The notes: generated from the letters alone by a model not told the origin. Counted from the first letter of the stretch, positions 8,370 to 20,000 are shown. The stretch is DNA of 64,000 bases from Candidatus Dojkabacteria bacterium UBA2022 (GCA_002335495.1 DDBW01000002.1:1-64000); one strand, 5' to 3'. Numbers and translations are program-made.

Positions 8370-8440
8370 AACCGCGCATGATAAAATAAATTAATCCAAG
8401 TCTAATCAAGTCTACGTATATAACTTCGAAATACACATAA

Positions 8441-9076
8441 ATGTTTAATTATTCAGAAGAGTTTGATCATCAGGTAAACAATCTAATATCCAAAGGATAT
8501 CCACAACTAGCTCAACAAACAGAAGAACAATTTGTAAGCTCGTTAATTCCCCTGAAAGAGAAACTTGCCAGCTTCGACTTAAAAGAGAAGGATCTTGAGA
8601 ATGGATACCTACCCTTTATAGTAGTAGTTCAGATCAATAATGTTAACCTGGAGAAATTGGTAGCATTGATTCAAAAAGACGGTAAAAGTGGAGTAACAAA
8701 GCTATTCCCATTACAAACTAAAGACTTTCAAACTGTAAATGAGACAGAAATTCCAAACACTAGAGCCTATCTATTGATCGACATTGATAGAGGAAAAGAG
8801 ACCCTTAATATTGCACCAAACGCTGCCATGAAGATTATTAAGGAATCCCACCGCTCCCCCCTAACTATCGAGGAAGGAGTAGCAATTGTAACCCATTACC
8901 CTGAATATCTAATGAAAAACAACTGCTTCTCTTTGCTGGCATCAAGACACCCCGGAGATAAAAGGGTTCCAGCAATTTGGATAAATGCCCAAAAGCAGGC
9001 AAACCTTGGATGGTGCTGGGACGGAAACCCACATACATGGTTAGGGTCTGCGTCCTGCAGACACAGAATTGGTTAA
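8441..9076 (+). CDS. DUF5701 family protein
   Basis: 211-residue soluble protein. The C-terminal half is highly characteristic: PLTIEEGVAIVTHYPE, then SRHPGDKRVPAIWI, then LGWCWDGNPHTWLGSASC. I recognise this as the DUF5701 pattern, seen in many Gram-positive and environmental bacteria, with no established function. The invariant Cys, Trp and His residues would allow metal or ligand binding, but that is speculation. It is followed by the convergent end of the interrupted HAD-like gene. Confidence 0.8.
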   Translation: MFNYSEEFDHQVNNLISKGYPQLAQQTEEQFVSSLIPLKEKLASFDLKEKDLENGYLPFIVVVQINNVNLEKLVALIQKDGKSGVTKLFPLQTKDFQTVNETEIPNTRAYLLIDIDRGKETLNIAPNAAMKIIKESHRSPLTIEEGVAIVTHYPEYLMKNNCFSLLASRHPGDKRVPAIWINAQKQANLGWCWDGNPHTWLGSASCRHRIG

Positions 9077-9114
9077 CGCCACTAATAATCATCTCCAGGC
9101 ATACAACACAATAT

Positions 9115-9606
9115 TTATACATTCATTAGATTAGCTGGATTATCAGGTAAGCTATCTATCCCTTCAAATTCCTTCACAACAATGGATTTTATATGCAATT
9201 GTATATCTTTCGGAATGTGCGGGTAGGTCATCTCAACTTCGCCTCCTATACTCTGACAATCATCCTCAATCAAAATATCAGGCAGGATTCGAACTGCAAC
9301 ATCTGCATAGCTTTCTAGTAAATTTCGAGAAGTGAGATTATCGGAGAGTGGAAACCCGTACTTTAATAGAACTTACTTAATCAATTTAACCTGATCCCCT
9401 TTCCTGGATGTTAGATAGTAAACCTCGGCACCTCCTTCAGCCCAATTTTTAACCTTATGCAGAGCCCCACCGTTTGGGACATACGATTTATAATCATGAA
9501 CCGAATTTTCCTCTTCTATAACCTGCTTAATTCGCTCCACAGGAGATACATTTTCAGCTGCTTTATGCATCAAAATGGTACCCTCGGTAAATATTAAAAT
9601 TCTCAT
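9115..9606 (-). pseudogene. HAD-like conserved protein interrupted by an in-frame TAA
   Basis: The frame starts at ATG 9606 (MRILIFTEGTIL) and meets a TAA at 9373-9375, after the codons for KGDQVKLIK. The same frame then stays open for about 85 more codons to a TAA at 9115-9117. The downstream part, starting VLLKYGFPLSDNL, contains ILPDILIEDDCQSIGG, EMTYPHI and VVKEFEGIDSLP. These are conserved segments of a HAD-like family common in Patescibacteria and other bacteria, where the region is one continuous protein. One codon has evidently become a stop. It could be a recent pseudogene, a sequence error or, less likely, readthrough. The first 78 codons alone would lack the IEDDC motif. Confidence 0.75.
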
Positions 9607-9667
9607 AGCCAATTATACACCTACGAGATTACACAACCAGTTAATCGCATATGTAAACATCCTTTGA

Positions 9668-9673
9668 TATAAT
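9668..9673 (+). promoter_or_regulatory. extended -10 (TGATATAAT) of the racemase homologue gene
   Basis: TATAAT preceded by TGA lies 8 bp before the ATG at 9682. Transcription would start one or two bases before the start codon. Confidence 0.55.
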
Positions 9674-9681
9674 TTCGGAAT

Positions 9682-10377
9682 ATGAATAAAGTAGGAATTA
9701 TAGGCATAACTTCAGAAGGGGCCTCTATCTGTTATAAAACAGTGGTATCGGAATCCTCCAAAATCCTAGGAGGTTTCAACAATGTAGAAGTTGCTCTAGT
9801 CCAACCGAACTTTAATAGGATATTGGAAGCACAGAAGAGTAAGGATTGGGATAAAGTAGCAGAAATCATCGTAGACTCAGGCAAGGAACTTGAAAAACTC
9901 GGAGTCACTAATATCATAATTCCAGCCAACTCAATCCACTTTGCTATCAAACAGATACAAAAGCAACTTACTACGAAAGTAGTTAACCTCTTAGAGGTTG
10001 TGAAAGAAGTTTGCTTACGTAAGAACTACAAACGAGCACTAGTGTTAGGCGTAGGCATAACCATGAGTGACCATTTATATAAAGAGGTACTAGAGAAGAA
10101 CGGCATCGAGTATATGATACCCAGCGAGAAAGAGAGAGAGTTTCTTGATGAAATAATATACACAGAGCTCGTCAAAGGGGTTATAAATGGGGACTCCACA
10201 AAACAAATTCTTGAAACTATCCAAAACGGTAAAGAGAACTCCTGCGACGTAGTAATACTCGCCTGCACAGAGCTACCAATGGTAATCAATGATACAAATT
10301 CTCCCCTACCAATAATTGATACAACTAGGGAACTCGCAATCGCTGCATTAACTGAGGCTCACCACACAACACTCTAA
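9682..10377 (+). CDS. aspartate/glutamate racemase family protein lacking the first catalytic Cys
   Basis: 231 residues with the two-domain Asp/Glu racemase layout. It has KVGIIGITSEGAS at the N-terminus, IIIPANSIHFAIKQI at the position of the usual ACNTxH motif, and VVILACTELPMVI with the second catalytic Cys. Position one of the Cys pair is Ala (PANSIH), so only one of the two acid/base cysteines remains. Single-Cys members exist, such as L-Asp/Glu-specific racemases with Thr in this place, so it may still be an enzyme of narrower stereospecificity or a non-racemising relative. It sits alone, divergent from the interrupted HAD-like gene. Confidence 0.8.
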   Translation: MNKVGIIGITSEGASICYKTVVSESSKILGGFNNVEVALVQPNFNRILEAQKSKDWDKVAEIIVDSGKELEKLGVTNIIIPANSIHFAIKQIQKQLTTKVVNLLEVVKEVCLRKNYKRALVLGVGITMSDHLYKEVLEKNGIEYMIPSEKEREFLDEIIYTELVKGVINGDSTKQILETIQNGKENSCDVVILACTELPMVINDTNSPLPIIDTTRELAIAALTEAHHTTL

Positions 10378-10548
10378 CGTAGGATTTAGCGACGCAAATA
10401 GTCGTAGAAAGTTTCGAGCAAACGGGGGAAGAAAGAGATGAATCCGGCTTTACATACTTCCCAACTCACCGGGTCCTTAAAACGGCCTAGTTATTTACAC
10501 CTCCCTACTCTAGTGCTACCATTCGAATATATTTATCATCATATTTAT

Positions 10549-11271
10549 ATGAAGAAGTTTTTCATATTTCTCGCCGTCTTTCTTTTCATCTTAGCTATCA
10601 TTATTTTTGCAGGAGCCGCCTACCTTGGCTTCATACCATCCCTCTCGGATAAAACTATAAAAAGAGTCGATCTTGGTGTAAAAAATAACCCAAAGCTAAA
10701 CCAAGAATTAGCAAAAGAAGTAGGATTTACAAACAACATATCGACCTTAAAAAACCCAACGAAGAGCGATTTCAGATATGAAGGGAAACTCGATATTGAA
10801 AGAACTGTAACCTCAGAGCAGGTCACTTCACAGTTTAATGCAATGAGTAAAGAATCATACTACACCCCATTCACGAATGTGCAGGTCCGATTTAACCCAG
10901 ACGGAACAACAGAAACAAGTCTAGATCTTGATATAGACCTGGTCACAGAAGTTGCAAAACAATTAGGATACTCCCAAAGCGACATCGATAAAGCAAAGCA
11001 ATACGTAAATATCCTAACGCCTAAAGTATACCTATACTCTAAATTCAGTACAGAAGTAACAAACAACCAAATTACAATTAACCCAAACTCCCTTCAAATC
11101 CAAAATATTAATATCCCTGAACAGTTCTTAAGTCCAATCGCAGATGTAGTTATCTCAATAGTAGAAACTAAGATGAATACAATTCCCAATCTAAACGTAG
11201 AGAGTCTAAAGCAAGAAGGTGATAAAATGATATTTAAAGGTACAATACCTCAATCAATAAGTATTAAATGA
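10549..11271 (+). CDS. membrane-anchored extracytoplasmic protein of unknown function
   Basis: About 240 residues. One N-terminal membrane helix (FFIFLAVFLFILAIIIFAGAAYLG) is followed by a ~210-residue Ser/Thr/Asn-rich domain of predicted beta structure with no motif I recognise. The ATG at 10549 (MKKFFIF) is chosen because the membrane helix begins directly after it. The open frame upstream of it is not protein-like. Its stop overlaps the ATG of the next gene (ATGA), so it probably forms an operon with the two following genes. Confidence 0.7.
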   Translation: MKKFFIFLAVFLFILAIIIFAGAAYLGFIPSLSDKTIKRVDLGVKNNPKLNQELAKEVGFTNNISTLKNPTKSDFRYEGKLDIERTVTSEQVTSQFNAMSKESYYTPFTNVQVRFNPDGTTETSLDLDIDLVTEVAKQLGYSQSDIDKAKQYVNILTPKVYLYSKFSTEVTNNQITINPNSLQIQNINIPEQFLSPIADVVISIVETKMNTIPNLNVESLKQEGDKMIFKGTIPQSISIK

Positions 11272-11768
11272 AAAATATATTCACAATAGAATCACTATCA
11301 GAGTTCGCACAAATATATACGAAACTCGTAAAATTAGAATTACAACGACTTGAAATAAACGAAGAAGAACTTACTCCTGATCACTACGGAGCATTCGTAG
11401 GTAGCAAAGAGGAGTTTGACTCTACTTCAGAACAACTCCTAACCTTCTCAACCTTGATTAAGGAGATTACCCTTCACAACAGAAGAGTTCGAGTATTCAA
11501 ACTAAACAATCCTCTTCCAGGTATATACTCAATCCCTAAGATTGAAATCTTCGAACCAAAACCTGAAGCAGATCTTAAAAAGGAGAGGTTTGGAATAGAG
11601 CATATTGCTTTTAAAGTAAAAGATTTTGATACTTTTATAAAATCTATAGACCCTTCAATATTAGCCAAGCAAGGAGAAGTTGGGAATTCAAAATTCGCAA
11701 AGACCAAAACTTTTAACCTAGTTGAGATAGAATTTAGAAGCGATTCATTAGGAGAAGAAAATGACTAA
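11268..11768 (+). CDS. VOC-superfamily / YecM-like protein
   Basis: 166 residues with a ferredoxin-like beta-alpha pattern. The C-terminal half (RFGIEHIAFKVKDFDTFIKS followed by KTKTFNLVEIEFRSDSL) resembles VOC-fold proteins, in which a His at the first strand and a Glu at the last strand bind metal (HIAF and VEIEF here). The overall length and the YSIPKIEIFEPKP segment recall YecM-type metal-binding proteins. It overlaps its neighbours by 4 and 8 bp, so it lies in the middle of a three-gene operon. Substrate unknown. Confidence 0.6.
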   Translation: MKNIFTIESLSEFAQIYTKLVKLELQRLEINEEELTPDHYGAFVGSKEEFDSTSEQLLTFSTLIKEITLHNRRVRVFKLNNPLPGIYSIPKIEIFEPKPEADLKKERFGIEHIAFKVKDFDTFIKSIDPSILAKQGEVGNSKFAKTKTFNLVEIEFRSDSLGEEND

Positions 11769-12477
11769 CTACCTCGACAAATTTCAGTCAAAACAACCAT
11801 TAAATGTAGTATGCATTGGGGATAGCACAACCTCCCAAGAGTGGTGCCATCCAAACTGGATAGATTGGATAAACTTCAAGTTCAAACAATCAGATGACTA
11901 CCCTGCTGGCGTAAACCGACAGATAATAAACTCAGGATACGATGGACAAAACATAGGATTCTTCCTCGATAACTTTGAAAAAACAATCTCCAAATTCCAA
12001 CCCGACCTAGTAATATTATCCCTGGGATTTAATCACCTGGAAAACCTAGAAAACTTTGAAGAAGAAACAATTAGATTAATAAAGAGAATAAAAGAACTAG
12101 GAAGTGAAATTGCAATATGGTCCACATACGAAACAATTAACCCTAAATACTCATCTTCCCTTAAACAAGCCTCCAGAATCTACAGTAAAATCGCAGAACA
12201 AGAGAGATGCCTATTTATTGATATCTACAGCGAATTCAGGAAGTACCACCTTGAAAAACTCTTTACATTCGTACATCAATGGGAAAATACAGAGTGGGAA
12301 ATGGAACCAGGTGAGATAGATTTCCTCCACTGCAACGAAATAGGCAACCAGATTATTGCAGAGAAAGTACTAAGAGAAATCTTTAATACAGACCTCGATT
12401 TTGCCAAAGAGTGGATTAGCGAAAAAGGCCAAATGGGAACAATGATTCCACTAGATACCTCTAAATACCTACTATAA
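11761..12477 (+). CDS. SGNH/GDSL hydrolase
   Basis: 238 residues with all SGNH blocks: VVCIGDSTTS (block I, nucleophile Ser), INSGYDGQN (block II Gly), LSLGFNHLE (block III Asn) and DFLHCNEIGN near the C-terminus (block V, Asp-x-x-His). Such enzymes are esterases or acyl-hydrolases acting on lipids or glycans. No signal peptide is visible, so it probably works in the cytoplasm. It is the last gene of the overlapping trio and lies 59 bp before the heliorhodopsin gene, with which it may or may not be cotranscribed. Confidence 0.85.
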   Translation: MTNYLDKFQSKQPLNVVCIGDSTTSQEWCHPNWIDWINFKFKQSDDYPAGVNRQIINSGYDGQNIGFFLDNFEKTISKFQPDLVILSLGFNHLENLENFEEETIRLIKRIKELGSEIAIWSTYETINPKYSSSLKQASRIYSKIAEQERCLFIDIYSEFRKYHLEKLFTFVHQWENTEWEMEPGEIDFLHCNEIGNQIIAEKVLREIFNTDLDFAKEWISEKGQMGTMIPLDTSKYLL

Positions 12478-12536
12478 TCCGTTGAATATCTTTCATATAA
12501 ATTATATCTTTAATAGATAATTTAAATATTTATTGT

Positions 12537-13304
12537 ATGAAAGATAACCTTTCACCAAAGTCCCTCAAGAACTTTAACCTGTTCATGGGATTCATGCACT
12601 TTGTGCAGGCAGTCGCAATGCTCATCCTCGCCAAGGATTTTAAACTCCCGATCAATGTCGGATTCTTGAATTTTGATATAACCACTCAGTCCCTAGTACC
12701 AGCAACAGAAACAATCTTCGAACTTCCCCTCGTATGGCCAATCGCAGGATTTCTCTTCCTATCAGCCCTTGCTCACCTAATAATCTCAACCGTGTACAAT
12801 AAACAGTATAACGAGGATCTCGCAAATGGAATTAACAAAGCAAGATGGATTGAGTACTCCCTCTCCGCATCAACAATGATGCTCGCAATAGCAATGTTGG
12901 TTGGAATATATGATCTAGGTTCCCTCGTAATGATATTCTCTTTGACCGCAGTAATGAATTTAATGGGATTGGTAATGGAGATCCACAATCAAACAACCAA
13001 GAAAACGAACTGGTTAAGCTATAACATAGGAGTTTTTGCCGGAGCAATTCCTTGGTTGGTAATCGGACTATTCTTCTGGAGTGCATCAAAATATGGAACA
13101 GGAGAGATTCCAACCTTTGTATACTGGATCTATGTATCAATCTTCCTATTCTTCAACTCCTTCGCAATCAATATGATATTGCAGTATAAAAAGGTAGGAG
13201 CATGGAACAACTACACATTCGGTGAAAGAGTCTATATAGTCCTCAGCTTGGTTGCTAAATCAGCTCTTGCATGGCAGGTATTCGCAGGAACCCTCAGACC
13301 TTAA
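12537..13304 (+). CDS. Heliorhodopsin (retinal-binding seven-helix protein)
   Basis: 255 residues with seven hydrophobic segments. The last helix carries [20 protein letters not shown], the heliorhodopsin signature, with the Schiff-base Lys at residue 241 and Ser237 one turn before it. [10 protein letters not shown] in helix 3 supplies the counterion (Glu106; Glu107 in the reference protein 48C12). His21 and His80 correspond to the two conserved histidines. Length and key positions match the family almost residue for residue. The family has an inverted topology and a slow photocycle; pumping is not known and sensory or enzyme-regulating roles are discussed. No retinal- or carotenoid-synthesis genes are visible here. 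The stop overlaps the convergent HAD gene by 4 bp. Confidence 0.95.
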   Translation: MKDNLSPKSLKNFNLFMGFMHFVQAVAMLILAKDFKLPINVGFLNFDITTQSLVPATETIFELPLVWPIAGFLFLSALAHLIISTVYNKQYNEDLANGINKARWIEYSLSASTMMLAIAMLVGIYDLGSLVMIFSLTAVMNLMGLVMEIHNQTTKKTNWLSYNIGVFAGAIPWLVIGLFFWSASKYGTGEIPTFVYWIYVSIFLFFNSFAINMILQYKKVGAWNNYTFGERVYIVLSLVAKSALAWQVFAGTLRP

Positions 13305-13984
13305 GAGAGGGGTAAGTAATCAGGGATGGCATAACGAACCTCTTTGCATACATCATCGTTATGCCCCTTGGTATGAACCACTACATAATCGATACTGCTG
13401 TTTTTGGCGCTCATAACTCCCGTAGGAGAATCCTCAAAAATGACTGCCTCACGAATATTTCCCCCCACTCTTTCCATTGCAGTTAAAAATATATCAGGAG
13501 CCGGTTTAGTGTTCTTAACATCTTCAACAAATACGAAAGCATCAAAATACATATCTAAGCCAGTATTTTTAAGAATCAAACTTGCAAACTCCCTTGCGTT
13601 AGACGTTCCCACAGCTAACTTTCCCCCACGCTCCTTTATCTTTTTCAAAAAGTCTTCAAGCCCACTTATTACCCTGACTACTTCCTGGAAATTATTTTCA
13701 AGCTGATACCTCTTCTTCGCCCTGTAATGAGTTACGGCAGAATCTACATCATATGAGCTCCCGATACTATCAAAGTATTTTGTAAAACCACTCTTTGATC
13801 CACTACCGGCAAAATATTTAATATAATCCTGGTACGTAAGCTCCTTTTCTACAAGCTCCTTAACCGTATCACGAAAGCTCGTATAATTGAGCTCTTCCAA
13901 ATCGACCATCGTCCCATCTAAATCAAAAAGAAAGAATTTTTTCGTAGATAGCAAATTACGAACCTCTTCTAAAGGATAGTTCAT
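13301..13984 (-). CDS. HAD-superfamily phosphatase / phosphoglucomutase-like
   Basis: 227 residues, HAD subfamily I with a helical cap. Motif I is [12 protein letters not shown] near residue 20, motif [10 protein letters not shown], motif III the Lys in [10 protein letters not shown], and motif [17 protein letters not shown]. The KPAPDIF and EDSPTG segments are typical of beta-phosphoglucomutase-like and sugar-phosphate phosphatases. Substrate cannot be assigned. It lies 20 bp downstream of the giant surface-protein gene on the same strand and could be read from the same transcript. Confidence 0.85.
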   Translation of the reverse strand: MNYPLEEVRNLLSTKKFFLFDLDGTMVDLEELNYTSFRDTVKELVEKELTYQDYIKYFAGSGSKSGFTKYFDSIGSSYDVDSAVTHYRAKKRYQLENNFQEVVRVISGLEDFLKKIKERGGKLAVGTSNAREFASLILKNTGLDMYFDAFVFVEDVKNTKPAPDIFLTAMERVGGNIREAVIFEDSPTGVMSAKNSSIDYVVVHTKGHNDDVCKEVRYAIPDYLPLS

Positions 13985-14004
13985 TTTCGGGTATACAGAA
14001 CATA

Positions 14005-17000
14005 TTATTTCTTACGAACAGTGATATCTTTAGCCACCACCTTATCGCTTTTATCTCCAATATTGATAACACTGGATCCGCCATCAAACTTCATCGCTTT
14101 ATAATCACTTGAGGTGACAACCAACTCATAGGCTCCAGGATACATAACAAATCTATACCTACCAGAAGCATCCGTGACTCTCTTTGCGACAAACCTATCA
14201 AACTTCAATTCCTTAAGAGCAACTTCGACGTTAGCAACAGGCTTTCCTTTTACATCCCTCACGTATCCATATTTACTCTGCTGTCCAAATATTGATTTGA
14301 AGAGCATCATAAAGGCAGGCACATAGAATGCTAGAACAACCCAGTTGAGCAAGGTTGGGAACTTAAGAATAGTATAAACAGCAAGAATTATACCTCCGAC
14401 AAAAATCAATGCGTGTAGAACCTTAAACAGAGTATTTATGGTAGTTCTAGTAGAGACCGCCAGAGCACTAAACTTGTTAACATCCGTTGGATCAATTGGA
14501 ATTAAGACTTTGATATCAGTCTTTTGAGACATCTTAAATAGATCTCCCTTATAAATAGGTTCCAAAGGGTAATCAACAAGCCCTTTAATAATCTCTGTTG
14601 GATAGGTAAAGCCAGCTTTTTTAACAAGAATCTTATACTGTCCCTTTGGAAGCTCTGCATTGAAGGAACCGTAGACATCTGTAACATCAGTCCACACCAA
14701 TCTATCGTTAGTATCGTATATTCTTACAATAGCTCTTGATACAGGCTCTTTACTCACTGAGTTATACACATATCCATACGGCTTACCTTTCTTTCTAAAA
14801 CCTAAGAAGGACAATACTCCCAAGAAAAATTGGGTAATCATATACGGAACGGTTGAGAAACCTCCTCCAACAGCTGCAAGTCCAACCGTTACAGTTGCAG
14901 CAGTAGCTGTTGTAGCAACAGCGGTTAACTGAGGCTCTTCCAACTCCCCAACAACGCTGTTATCTAGAGCAATTTTAACTCCATCTATCGCAGCGGTAGC
15001 CTGCTGAGGTACGGCGACGACCAGATTTGCGGCTCCATTAACAACAGCATTAACAGTTTGATTTGGAGTGTTGATAACAACAACAGGTTCTGGAGTAGGA
15101 TTGTCAGGATTCTCTTCCCCTTCACCATCCTCATCAGGAACGTTATCGGTAGGTTCCTTAATAACCTCTCCATCAGTATCAATCTTCTCCCCTAGTCCAC
15201 CTGTACCGGTAAGGCCCGACACAACCCAATAGCTAACTGAGTCTATAACCGCTATAGATACAGTAATTGGTTTGCCCTCTACATCAATGGTCTGAGGGAA
15301 CGGACCGGCAAATACAACGCTACCTGCACAATCGCTATTAACTTGATCAATCTCCTCTGCCTTAGTACACAACTTGAATCTGTTAGTATCGCCCTTCTCC
15401 ACATACATGGAGTACGTGCCTTTGTACCCTGAGTTCTCACTCATTTTAACAACCACTCTTCCTGACTGACTTTCGATAACAACTCCGTTCCAATCTCTGT
15501 TCTGAGAGAATTCAACAGGGATATCAGCGAGAATCTTTCCGTCCTTCATAACCCTAACATCCTGCAAACCTCTCTGTCCTCCTAAATCTTTACTTGGGTC
15601 AACTGCATTATTACTCCTTAAAGCAATAGCCAAACCAGCCGGCACATTTTCGATAATTGCATTGGTTCCATAAGTTCTTCTTGCTCCTAAACCTGTAATT
15701 ACACCCGCACCGTTTCTGGCGTTCACCCTGAATGAGTAGTCTGTAACAGGAGTAAGACCTAAGACAAGAACCCCGTTATCTCCTCCAAACTCTGTGTATG
15801 TTCCCCATACCTGCTGCGCAACCAATAAGCCAGTTCTGAAGTCTACATATCGCTGCTGAGACTCTTCGTAAATGGAGTAAACAACAGAAGGATCGTTTTG
15901 AACACGATTAATTCTAATTCTTGCTGATCTCAAGGTAATAGGAGTGATATCTCCAATTCCTGGAATTCCTGCAACTGCATGAGCAACAAAACTAGAAGAT
16001 GTCGAAGTTTCAATCTGGTTTCCATTTCTTGCTTTTGCAATTAACTCAACCCTTGCTCCAGCAGTTAATCCCGATAACACAATTCCATTAGCGCCACCAA
16101 AATCAGCTAATGTTCCCCATACTACAGATGTTGTAAAGGAACCGGTCCGAGGATCAAGATATCTATTTGTGACTAAATCAAACACACTGTATTGAGTAGA
16201 AGCAGGGTTGCTATTTGATGACAACCTAACAACAAGGTTATTTGATGCATTCGTGGATACGTAAACTCTACCCGGTACATTTGCAAGAGTGAATAGCTTA
16301 GATGAAGTAGATGCAGCCGTCTCTATTCCCTGGTTATTCCTAGATACTACCTGATACTCATACTCATTATTCAATGCTAATCCGTTTACAGAAACGCCTT
16401 CTGTACTACCCCACTGAGCATATGTTCCCCAAACAGGAGAGTCCTGCCAGAGTCCATTTGAGTAGTTAAAGTATTTAGAACTTTTTACATCTCGCAGGGA
16501 GAATGTTGTAATTGCAGGATTTCCTCCATTATCAACCACAACCTTCAAACGAGAGTCTGAAAGGGCGGTCAAGGTTGGAGCCGCAGTAGTAACCGCTAAG
16601 GTGTAAATTGTAGACTGGGATGAAGCACTGGTGATAGTATCCTCACCATCTTTAGCAACAACTTCAAATATATATTCAGCATTAGCAAACAGCTCGTTTA
16701 CAAAGACCCCATTTGATCCTCCTAGATCGTTGTATGTATACCAAACATCACTATTCACTAACGTTCCATTAGCGTTATTCAAATTACCAACTCGAAGTCC
16801 AGACACAACCTCTCTTATCTGGAAAAGGGTATTCGTTGGGTTACCGTTACTATTCAAAACTATCTTTACGGTAGTTGAGGAAGGAGCTTCTACAGAAGTA
16901 AACTGAGGCACAGATGCAGCTGTATATCTTGTTAATGTATCGCTATAATCACCTCGACCGGTATTGTTATATGCAGCAATTTTTCTTGTGTACTGGGTAT

Positions 17001-20000
17001 TAGGAGTCATGCCGTATTCAATACACGATGTAAGGTTTGTACCAACACACTCAGCAACCTGAACTCCGTCTGCATCGTAAACTCTGTAACCAAGTTCGTT
17101 ATTCTCATTATCTGTGAAGTTCCACCTAATGGAAGTTTCAGACAGACGGGTAGCCGTTCCAATTGTTGGAGCCGCCAAGGAAGTACTGATATTAGATCCT
17201 ACCCCAAAGGACGTCTCAACCTGGTTAGCATTTCGCGCCTTTGAAACAAACTCATATGTAGTTCCTGAGTCAAGACCAGAAATTAAGTATCCGGAACCAG
17301 ATCCCCATTGAGCGTATGTCCCCCAAACGGCAGTATCACTTTCATTACCCGTATTAAAATCTATATACTTACTTCGTGTACTGTTGTATAGAGCAAACTC
17401 AGTGGCAGCAGGATTACCGTTTGGATCAAGCACCACATTCAATGATGTGACTCCAACAGAATCTGTGGTTACACTTCCAGGAATATTGGCTAGTGTGTAA
17501 AGAGATTGAGAACCAGAGAAACTACTGTTAATGTTCTCCAAGTTCCTTGCAACTGATGAGAAACTATATGAAGAGTTTGGGCTCAAAGCCGTTACTCCAA
17601 ATCCTGTTACCCCACCCCACTGTGCATAGGTAGCCCAACTTGGTGAAGCTTGCAAAACTCCGCTGGTACTATTCACATATTGACCAGATCCATTCTCTCT
17701 TATGGCAAATTCAGTATTAGAAGGATTGCCTCCATTGCCAATGGTTACAATAAGTACGGTTGCAGAGCTATTTTGGACATCTTCAATTGTTGGAGTACTG
17801 GCAAGGGTGAATCCAGAAGTTTGGGCAGAGTATGCAGTTTCAACCCCATCACTGTTTCTTGCTTTAACCTCGTACACGTATTCAGTATTGGAACTAAGGG
17901 AAGTAATATCAATACCCTCTGCTCCTCCGAAATCTGCATATGTCGCCCAAACAGGATTATCTACCAACGTTCCAGTACTATCGTCTACATATTTATTAGC
18001 ATTAACATCCCTAAGAACATACTCAGTTGTTGAAGGATTACCTTCTGTTGCCAAAACGACCTTTAAGGAAGTTGGTGTTAAGCCATCAACAGACTCAATG
18101 CTAGGAACAACGGCATGAGTATATACACTTGAAACTGGGCTGAAGGAGGTTTCTACATTCTCGCTATTCCTTGCTTTAACTTTAAGAGAGTACTGTGTAT
18201 TGGCTTGAAGGTTATTAACTAAGAAATCAGTCCCGGTTGATACATATTCAAACCAATATGGAGAAGCAACTAACTCCCCTGTCTGACTATTGTAATAGTA
18301 TCCAGTAGTTTCATCCTGAATCAAAACTTCCGTTCCTCCAGGATTGCCATTCATAGACAGGTTGAAAGAGACTCTTCCTTGAGTACCGGCAATTCCAACT
18401 ACAGATGGAACAGAAGCATGAGTAACAGCAGATTGAGTTGATGAAGCCGCACTCTCCGTGTTAGCGTTATATGCCTTAACATATCTTGTATAGGAAGTAT
18501 TTGCGTTTAAGCTAGTTTCATCACAATACGATAGGTTAACCCCTACACATGTAGCAACTAGGTCCCCGTTTCCATTATAGACCTTGAAACCCTCTTCGTT
18601 ATTTCCTGTATCCGTAAAATTCCATCGAATACTTTGATTTGAGAGAACCTGAGGCGCGGAAATCGTTGGAGTTTTAAGTAGTGTATAAACCGAAGTAGAC
18701 GCTCCATCGGCAGTAACAACATCATTTGAGTTTTTAGCAACAGCAAGAAGAGTGTGTTGTATACCCTCTTCCAAACCACTAACAAGTACTCCTCCCCCGG
18801 TATTCCATGTGTCAAAATCTGCCCAAACTGGAGTGACAGAAAGAGTTCCATTTGTAGGGTTTATATAATTAGATCCATTATACTTAACCGCATAGAGGAC
18901 CGATGTTGGATTCCCATTGGTATTTTCATTAAGAGAAACTCGTAAGGTATTAGTACCTATATCTGTTATTGCAGGTGCTAGAGGAACAGCAGCATATGAA
19001 TTTGTGACAAGGGCAGAGGATATTGCAGTTTCAACCCCATCTCCGTTGCGAGCCTTTGCTGTAATGGAGACCTGGGTATTAGGCGTTAAACCTGAAAATG
19101 TATTCTGACTCCCTGATACCCATCCAGCAGGAGCAACACAACCAGTGCAGTAATAGAAGATACCACTCTGACCAGAAGATAAGTTAGGAATATTATTAAC
19201 TTCTACGGTTACCGATGAAGAGTTCGCAGACGCGACATTTATTTCTGGAACATCTGCATAGGTATAGTTACTAACCGTTAAGGAATATGCGGTTTCGGCA
19301 CCATCTCCATTTCGAGCCTTAACTTGGAAGGTGTATTGGGTATTCTGAGTCAAAGAGGTAACATTTGCGGTCGTATTTGTAGTCCAAGTCTCAACTCCGG
19401 TCTCACATCCTACAACAGTGCAATCAATGAATACAGCACTAGAGCCTGCACCTAGGTTGGTTGTACCAGTAACAGATAGAGCCATCGAATTACCGTTAAC
19501 AGAGGTAATCGATACCGCTGGGACGCTGGTTTCAGTATATCGCGAGACAGCACTTGATTGTAGACTATCTCCATTATTATTATATGCGACGATATATCTT
19601 GTGTATTGAGTATTTGCCTGTAGACCAGTTTCATCACAGTATGTAAGATTTTCACCTACACATGTAGCCTTAACTTCTCCTAATCCATCTAACACCTTGA
19701 AACCGACTTCATTATTAGCATTATCAACAAAGTTCCACCTTATACTACTTGTACTCAAAGCCTGGGCTGGTACCGCAGTAGGAGCAGCGGGAGCATTAGA
19801 CTCCTCATATCCAATAGATGCCGTTATAGAATCGGTAGCATTATTTTTCTTTTGCCCAAAAATAACGTCTGTATAGGTAGGAATATTTGAACCCGCGACA
19901 GTATTGGCGACCATTGTATGAGCATGATAAGACGAAGACAGCGTACCCTCATTCAGGCTATTCCTAGGGTGTCGACCTCCAACATAAGTGCTTAATATAA

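Noticed and set aside
16631..19609. Several 60-138 codon frames opposite the giant surface-protein gene
   Set aside because: They are antisense shadows of the repetitive Fn3 codons.
15900..19800. DNA-level tandem repeat array
   Set aside because: The repetition is at protein level (Fn3 modules) and diverged in DNA, so it is annotated as domains of one gene.
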